Shown here piece after piece: positions 62,101 to 64,000 of a stretch of DNA of 64,000 nt (positions within the stretch are counted from its first letter, which is position 1; each line of letters begins with the position of its first letter). The notes under the pieces are model-generated. The model had not been told where the DNA came from, made no database searches, and saw only the letters and a program-made list of their open reading frames with translations. The stretch comes from Roseovarius litoreus. GTDB lineage: Bacteria > Pseudomonadota > Alphaproteobacteria > Rhodobacterales > Rhodobacteraceae. Position numbers and translations under genes: made by a program. Location of the stretch: assembly GCF_900142765.1 (NCBI RefSeq), contig NZ_FRCB01000004.1:248001-312000 (forward strand). Direction: 5' to 3'.

Positions 62101-64000
62101 GGCCAAGCCGCGTGCTCGCAAGCGATCATTCTCGCGGTCAAGCTGGCGCCGCAGCGCATCGGTCAGCTTGCCGAAGGCGGCCGATGTGGAGCGGGTCAGC
62201 GACCCGCCGCCTTCGCTGCCACGGTCGGCAAAGCGGTAGGCGGCGTTCACGGTCACGGCGCCGCTGGCCGTGACGTTCGTCGCCCCCAGAGCGACCGGCG
62301 CCGCCGTAAGGTCGTCGATGTCGCGATAGCTGCCGCCAAGCGTGGCAAAGGCATTGTCATCGCTGAGCTGGAAATCCACCGCGACACCCATCCCGAAATG
62401 CGGCTTGCGCGCGGGATCGGGGGTCTTGCCGGTGGCTCTTTGCTGAATGGTCTGGGCAAAGCCGGTTGAATTGCTTGAATTGGCGCGACTGCGCGCGACG
62501 GCCCGCGACAGGCTGCCGAGGCCCAGGGTGGCCGTGGTCACGCGCGTCGAGTCGAAGAAAAGCTGCTCTGCCGCGATGGCGACATCCCCGTTATTGGCGG
62601 TGATGGTGCCGCCGATGGCGGCTTCGGTCAGCGACTCGGAATAGTCGACATTGATCCCGATCGACACCTCGCCTTCCATCCCGGAATTGGCGATCACGGT
62701 GGAGGACACGTTGCGCCCGGTAAAGGCGCCAGCCGTGATCCCCCCCGCAGAGGTCAGGCTTCCGCCGTCGACACGAAGCTGGTTCGCCAGATTGCGGACC
62801 GAGACGGCGACCCCGAGGGCCACATCCTGACCAAAGGCCTTCTTGGCGGTGATGCTGATGGTCTGGTTCTCGCTGGCAGTCGCGGCCAGGCGCAGGTTGC
62901 CCGCATTGGTCAGCAGGTCACTGTCGGTGATCTGCACCGCCGATACGGTCTTGGTGCTGGACACGGCCACGTCAATGGCAAAGGAAAACGGAGCGATGTT
63001 CGTTTCGGTCGCGGAATGGGAATGCACGACCAGCGTATCTGTCGACAGGTCGACTTCGGAGGGCAGACGGATGCTAAGCTGATAGGCATCGTCGAAAATA
63101 AGGCTGTCGAGGACCGAATCCGCGGTCAGGAACCTGTATGTGTCCTCGCGCAGCCCCTCGGCCATGAGGAAGCCGTTGTCGGCGAATTCCGCCGTTGGAT
63201 CGGTGATGCTGGCGCCGATGGGTGTCCAGTTGCCATCGGCCGTGAGGGTGCTGTCGGTGATCGCGACCCGCGCGTCGGAGGTCAGGATCTTGATCTGCAG
63301 CGGCACGAGATCGTTCACCGAGGTGATCGCGCGGTTCGCGACGGTTTCGTAGGTGTTCAGCAGGTTGTCGAACATCTGTTCGAATTGCTCGTCGGTGGTG
63401 CTGGCCTCCATGTCTGCGACCTGGTTCGCCTCCAGGGTCTCGTTCAGCTCGTCGCCGAAGATGCTGCTGGCGCGGGCCACGGCGGACACGATGACCGATC
63501 CGCCGGCGATATCGGCGTCGGTGATGGTGACCCTGGCCACTTCGGTATCGGGATCGACGGCCCAACGCGCCCCGGTGGACACGTTGCGCGCGCTCACCAG
63601 CACAAGCCCGCCATTGCCGTCGCCGGTGCCCTGTGCGTTGAGGCGGGCTCCCGGCTTGATCTCGATGTCTTTCGAGGAGATGACGAGATCCCCCGCCGCG
63701 CCGCCGGCGCGGGCGGTCGAGACTTCCATCGTGGCGAAATCATTGCCGATCGCCACCGAGGTCGTGCCGCGAATGCCAAGGGATCCGCCGTTTGTCGTCA
63801 GGCTGCGCGCAAGATCGACCGTGTCGCCGACGAGGAAGGTCTCGCCCGAGCTGCCGGGGCTGCCGGTGTCGGTCACGATGCCCGCGCCCGAGGTCGTGCC
63901 AGTGGTCAATGTCCCATTGGCGCGAAGGGCCACGAAACCGCCCGCCTCGGCGGTGGAGCGCGCGACGATCTGAAGGCCGGGTTCGAGGATCGCGTTTCCT
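47083..64000 (-). CDS. Giant repetitive filamentous adhesin (LktA-like), N-terminus beyond window
   Basis: One open frame covers 16.9 kb without a stop and continues off the window, so at least 5,638 residues are present and the signal/secretion region is not visible. The protein is rich in Ala, Gly, Thr, Val, Asp and Ser, nearly free of Cys and Lys-poor, as in secreted beta-helical adhesins. A large block (56.3-61.5 kb) consists of imperfect repeats of about 55 residues with a G-rich strand followed by VN (e.g. GLAGSITVNTISGG). The region 47.1-56.3 kb is less regular, with FHA-like phrases such as NSNEGDLDVRDDI and non-repeat inserts. It resembles proteins named leukotoxin LktA-family filamentous adhesin. 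Type V (two-partner) or type I secretion is likely, but no partner gene is visible. A surface-attachment role is inferred. Confidence 0.85.
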   Translation of the reverse strand, partial: GNAILEPGLQIVARSTAEAGGFVALRANGTLTTGTTSGAGIVTDTGSPGSSGETFLVGDTVDLARSLTTNGGSLGIRGTTSVAIGNDFATMEVSTARAGGAAGDLVISSKDIEIKPGARLNAQGTGDGNGGLVLVSARNVSTGARWAVDPDTEVARVTITDADIAGGSVIVSAVARASSIFGDELNETLEANQVADMEASTTDEQFEQMFDNLLNTYETVANRAITSVNDLVPLQIKILTSDARVAITDSTLTADGNWTPIGASITDPTAEFADNGFLMAEGLREDTYRFLTADSVLDSLIFDDAYQLSIRLPSEVDLSTDTLVVHSHSATETNIAPFSFAIDVAVSSTKTVSAVQITDSDLLTNAGNLRLAATASENQTISITAKKAFGQDVALGVAVSVRNLANQLRVDGGSLTSAGGITAGAFTGRNVSSTVIANSGMEGEVSIGINVDYSESLTEAAIGGTITANNGDVAIAAEQLFFDSTRVTTATLGLGSLSRAVARSRANSSNSTGFAQTIQQRATGKTPDPARKPHFGMGVAVDFQLSDDNAFATLGGSYRDIDDLTAAPVALGATNVTASGAVTVNAAYRFADRGSEGGGSLTRSTSAAFGKLTDALRRQLDRENDRLRARGLAEIGEDELLGRFSTALMLNLSISSLAGETLAEIGPNATVTAASASVDAVTRYPNTNPWQSLLNQWQTYVDQVTNYSPVSTGGPADPPEPEQPPAPDLAGFLDIVNPLTYLTTDSKAKGEAQVAADRVVVPGEEQGLALGITLTIFNTDNVTEAVVREGAVLNLTDAASVTALQEAVFLHVTNLPRSNPLGGSAKVNDAIGGGIFFSRTASDVRAEIENGAEVTVTSGDLDVTAETKNLTASLVYSGGQGADVAINASVAAHVADAETMARIGEAARIVAQDVTITATDNSVTWASAGAISGSENVGVGASGVFNFSSRRTWAGIGPALVEAPLVLPTDAVIDADTLTITATNASFDITVAVAGTKVVGKPDPAAGTTPPPNDSDDDMIIPSWLFSDEEDDAAQQQAQTTQPADADGNRQTSGWAVSGAAVVNLALQNETTASLRTTGLVNLDGALSLTAGSTATMINVGGSVASGLGSQKDTNALAGAFAVHVDERRLQARIEGATVDAGAVSIDATDESMLVNIAVGGAGTSRGDLALAGSVSVAVLTGETLSELRDVEIASDSLSLNADDQSVTVSVAGAVGVNMDATQGYGVGVGIAVNTVARNALSRITGTGDVSTGALSLMATSSQSIFGFGTTAGVGQTGLAGSITVNTISGGARALIEAGPAPRSIEAESLTVTADESNIIFALSGALAGGRSNAVGAALSVNTIVAGTEARAEGATISQGDTGPELGAVQITADSDSTITAIAVAGAAALTGEAAGLGLSVNTVNADSIASLAGSSVVDAAEIIATATGARTIHSLAGGAAAAGRAAAGAGMTVNLLPSNDTLVNLNNASLSTRNDGAITVAATAQGEIASLAAGISASSADSIGGALTVNVTTATTGITATDATLDAPGAVSLLASDTATISSLAGGAALGAGGTGVGGAAAANFINHDTSVAASGGSMTGQGVSLSARNDSGIETAAVGLAAGGTNAFAGSIAIGGISNETRAAATGTRLDAGTGDVSVLAGRGGSIDILSGSAAFGGTNAVGGALSVASITGAVTADVVDTAAGGGISGSSLSIEASDEAAIDAISASGAAGAGGTGVTGSLVYTQIGRVAADGPSVDPLPGSAPGEDPLSLTETAISEARDSALSNVADNVTGRGDVSIFREQLRLELDTDDLVRARLELAGAAPTVPDLSITATQTGGTRSFAGATGAGTTGGAGAGLALNLLFGKAEAELILPADEITTAQGDVTVTASQDGSVETIGVSGGASGSIGGAGSISLNVMNRQADARIASSLAGGQATLLMAGHDLTLDTTQFGLISSIAGAVGLGGTAGIGGAIAVNILSDDTDVELSDIRVDTRVAADLAGAGAVQLSARQDQIVGGAAAALGGGAGGTFAGSFVVNVADGAVGTTLRDSTVLADTISAAATGGADLAASAGAVAVGASGAVGLAIGTNVARQTIRTDIDGSYLQAQGPIVLTALAEGTLSGAGIAGALDGTVGITGTGIGNSALNTVELLVRDTTPPVPGAVREGSQIITAGSVLLAADASNIIRLKGGSEEDPGLNISFAGGGTAGVGASATVNTLRNDVRIAVSGNTRITGLGHTGVNRDGAERFGVVIDASADATISMLTANGAVGGIAGVAALMSLNLIEDDARIELGTGERSAQVWINAPATGLAGLLGTDAANARQDVRITANTTSTATVLTANVAVGGKAGVGAGSGTLVSRSLAGIEAREARIDAARDITLDARATTELTAVTLGLAGGFVGAAANAGVSILGAQALVDLDGATITAGRRLTIASNVDSDSTAVVGAAAGGAVGASGGVQVTVFDSLSRVSVGRGESFLDSTLRAGSEMSVTAHSDMMLDGKAVSGAAGGATLALALNVGVVTSTTLIEIGANESLRADSELKLQARDVVSITGMAGSLGVGALGGGASLDYARFAGTTRVVVGDNTRIEADPGTARLSDPAASIQNLTIEALSERRVTSSVVALGGAAFAVNAALGVIDMGARAEDTAGNRDILLNGAQDEFASDLRAEEPGLTEEERQNTAGGLMVFAGADDSRASLAAERQSISLNGPASSDSVSILLGNDVLLETRGNLSLRADAGTSVIQTTGGLSAAIFGGSTSGVGVSNLSTSVGVDLGANARLRADGDVTVLANNSGIDAENLLTATGYTLTASAGYAVGVGVVTTTVNGTSGLTFGPGAGIGGYAGGRANDVSLLATRGGTVSVDVTNASLSLAGGAGLVVSSASLSGGTNIDIADTRINAEDVTVEADDTSRVTAAGDGSSGGIGGGLNSVVVTATAEATGTLTADGATIEAGTVRIANESAVSAEARANGIAAGGLAIGASVATSDMRVTLDSQIDASIRAQDIILVTGLRGHAFDTSAAFSTSASGGFLAGNGAVSSAWTNHAIAARIAGNFEASNETTIVTGASDVLARADATGAAGGVLALGRTIAQAGQNQDVALAADDRLARVDLVVDDATFTGKGVVIDTTNDTSTTVKAVSGSGGVAAGSASEAITTAATRTRASFGESAAVLFDGLETVALSTGQVQTLASLVDTTSAAALGNSGAIARGNVDSTVAATLGAGVAITADAIEITATNAVNRPEDGFNMQSGSGGVFDAAAMASDLELAVRTDLTVDDGASIIQSGTRGSAEIFALAARNVLSVVDSLNLDAGGAIATPRGVSRIEVIASDATLTIGSADLLALDDITLRAGGDAALTAEVNANSYGLAGAATGTSAVTLNSDNRVVLQDGANVQSLGDIRIGAGYGANGTQTVDLRAETRLFNKTAIPIPSDPAADAVANTTSIIDVQEGARVVAVRDVYLFSEAGQREVVGYGRGKDLYREVLAELGTAISEAFGGEPVSLDIESGTSSDTSNDGILVNGYVRAGSRNKQILVINEDGAIQNARIGPYTNDMVDGITFSIRENVSIANEVRERINLLNSLLADPILNQDAEAVAAWEAEVATLTLRDISGTADFLDLEDIVAAQGDIVLRADYVHGTATGTLDAPVNAEIIVHSYVRDGDRARFINTKGMEIAIGDGGRIFFNDVTVTTPAEITALSDPTRPGPDSYTMISGASSGEPKIEVVTFGEGSIIVGGAISNVAGLAFFNSNEGDLDVRDDITARTIDLRAGRDFLQGFTLGIRHVDGDPEAIYDGFFDKVEDTVRTELADTGVISASLASRLPRFELAPRRGRIQAGRNVYISADQLNVNGLIQAGRGSFNVQIDAGIDAFLDTLAGTTKLEMLYDPSEPFIVTPTGTNIVRNPNITSDVFVRFDPTALDDNGNATGAIVVNPMVVQGGVVEIVGKVFSTGGGEIRSLDGFGSINVVNDSTRPVRLGRMDTGANTPEGVEGLVRITDTSRTVGGDFFITEYRRIGSELRVLDNQTFDIIDLDFDADGITDATRINPTNLVSTITAGDGRSASYATKERQELVINRAETVVRTFENTTTAFYIIAINASGDEVESEVIETERKELDPAVLTGNSGSYIATATTDLTDPYRLTAERTQLRLDVLSTQVEGTRLIGEVKETTIEQVTTTHLYQHRLKADNPIAISFDGTDAGGLTVLSVGDVQLAGAVRNQLGTTTIQSTGGSLVTTDPSIVVDVGSATFAGLGGRIGGMGSEFRVDQTPGSTLTATALTGIDLRELSGDMNVLSARTTARDSDPTRAVTGAIRLTADGAILGSGAGPHVEGSAIELISTNGTIGTASAPLVLREEGRGLTVRSRGNVDLIDEAGDLNLREVTSSFGSVTLTVPSGRVLDANTIERRDLRTEAELLDLWSNDLGLFGDPAVAARSDAQVAALKAERERSYRAYWQDRTDAGGAPLTFTLDTATETALRADGWSDARIAAYVAERQALYDLWNADAAFDPAYSHAVTAEERVAVLEGVSWTREELDSWLRAGLIRGTGDTNIRVEDPNILAAGDITLNANGIGSLLEPYVVGSDRAEDLRVLAGAERNDITIEGTRITVARRDDLNIAPTSRDASGRPLGTLTVSPTTGDVFLGSEVPVSVAQVDTTGDVEIKVDGTIFDASPVDRAAITGRNILLESGNFASIGTLDELLSLDILTDGSLIARGGTGVFLTTLGDAPLAELFSGGPLVLLAGGAITDTVATGAVRVRAADITLEGTEIGLPLAPLVVELTDPAGELDLTTTVGDVYLIAEGDARLENARLAGGGLILGRGGFALTGSDTIIFGPTSTLSLVAPEGIDLSASTGTDITGGTLSLTAGGEVGTMENPLLTALTSFDMTGTGTAPAPIVVLERDDLAITRILQTVAGSDVMVTAGGAMTIGTITTPAEAILTAAAILNGRIAAERVELSANGTPGGIGTDSRMDLTAGTLRAQSLDGDIVLGLRDRDTDIETISAGGEGQIDVFAPHNTLTLLAGPGMTTEGGTILLRSDEFEALANVLSRSGDIELVTTNGLSFGSNVLVDSDGGPITLTAGTLLAMAEGARVLSGGPVAVTAGRLTQAANSLVDSLDGTLEVTVTNDMEQTAGSAMQSGTGTILMDVGGNLRLARIETLNATPDALNLTVGGSLSIAPGQPGPQLLANADGALSVLRLGALVPLGPDGLGVALDQLDLEVTTGPVHLNEQDGIDLQSVIARDGLIDIFGNGLMQVGTVSALASQPVVLTTSLGDLVSDGAVISGSDIRLFALDGRIGGTAGGAFSSDISDASTLYLFGSGDVTYAETTGNLRAGFALSDQGSLDLSAPGNMTLGILGANGDLRLVAGDSLTITMIGESRIDLADEVALQLVNPDVYGLREARSPRNLDLLTRNLGSVIWAGLVGAQSTLDLVGDDVDVMLHDATPTDGLALTITDAAGGLAERALIASVGAGVRPFIPEGRYFDNPRPLLTDRSRIFGSTGTLTLTTGYIRSGDVSHAGPVLIGRDIRIGNKVWFRQGTFDLLAETSYQSLSTVADTQVLAFNRGIMTFDIRNGISLDTIADGFPIDGSGGTVIVLNRRLGGVDLNGGQGFAFGVGVETGILGWPQRLTSLTALRPSDRDSTPRLTSFILSDNDAEAAQP
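50400..50870 (-). other. Helical non-repeat insert in the adhesin
   Basis: Within the otherwise beta-rich adhesin this stretch encodes a Trp/Tyr/Arg/Ala-rich segment that looks alpha-helical: TEAELLDLWSNDLGLFG, AALKAERERSYRAYWQDRTD, DARIAAYVAERQALYDLWNA and TREELDSWLRAGLI. It contains several similar W/Y-A-x-R phrases. It could be a protruding interaction domain. No family recognised. Confidence 0.55.
56300..61520 (-). repeat. Coding repeats of about 55 residues in the adhesin
   Basis: Successive copies contain a glycine-rich strand, then VN or a similar pair, then a D/E/T-rich stretch: AVGAALSVNTIVAGTEA, AAGLGLSVNTVNADSIA, SIGGALTVNVTTATTGI, GVGGAAAANFINHDTSV, GIGGAIAVNILSDDTDV and others. 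Neighbouring copies are spaced about 145-185 bp apart, with occasional longer gaps. I count roughly 25 copies by eye; the ends of the block are approximate. The DNA is diverged between copies, which argues for old duplication rather than recent slippage. Confidence 0.7.

Overview
The window looks like chromosome from a marine alphaproteobacterium of the Roseobacter group (Rhodobacteraceae). The basis is a GC-rich sequence with C/G-ending codons, a trimethylamine monooxygenase/TMAO demethylase pair, a RegA/ActR-type regulator, a hemP-bfd-bfr iron cluster preceded by a TGA-N9-TCA (iron-rhodo-box-like) site, and interspersed palindromic elements between convergent genes. No tRNA, rRNA, CRISPR array, transposase or phage gene was seen.

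Layout. 1-10.7 kb: a branched-chain-amino-acid-type (HAAT) ABC importer (livFGMH plus binding protein), an FCD-type GntR regulator, a second paralogous binding protein with no obvious export signal, then tmm (trimethylamine to TMAO) and tdm (TMAO to dimethylamine plus formaldehyde). The two divergent promoter regions share TTGGT/ACCAA half-sites, which suggests one regulon. 10.8-13.0 kb: an orphan iron(III)-type ABC permease and a small secreted protein. 13.4-19.0 kb: a complete peptide/nickel-type ABC importer operon (binding protein, two permeases, two ATPases). 19.1-20.65 kb: a minus-strand iron operon of five overlapping or closely spaced genes (52-aa protein, hemP, 154-aa protein, bfd, bfr). 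20.8-27.5 kb: a Nudix hydrolase, a DUF1178 protein, an SDR, two small membrane proteins, a RegA-like response regulator, aspartokinase (lysC) and PtsP. 27.7-31.3 kb: EcsC-like, GNAT, flavin-reductase-like and SPOR-domain proteins. 31.4-35.0 kb: a pyrimidine-nucleoside salvage operon cdd-deoA-deoB-upp. 35.1-39.6 kb: maeB and prpE, each behind a conspicuous operator-like region. 39.7-47.0 kb: CIA30-like protein, DJ-1/PfpI protein, DUF4396 membrane protein, NAD kinase, glyA, an alpha/beta hydrolase and small conserved genes. 47.1-64.0 kb: one uninterrupted minus-strand frame of at least 5,638 codons encoding a giant repetitive filamentous adhesin whose N-terminus lies beyond the window.

Most noteworthy. 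(i) The methylated-amine locus carries a HAAT-type importer and a second, apparently non-exported binding protein, rather than the betaine-type TMAO importer known from Ruegeria. (ii) A ~52-bp element made of four 11-bp units followed by GG and a T-run occurs twice, 31 kb apart. (iii) The iron operon contains two uncharacterised small genes. (iv) The adhesin is very large, with many repeats of about 55 residues interrupted by non-repeat inserts. Function calls rest on reading motifs and family resemblance; no database search was run.
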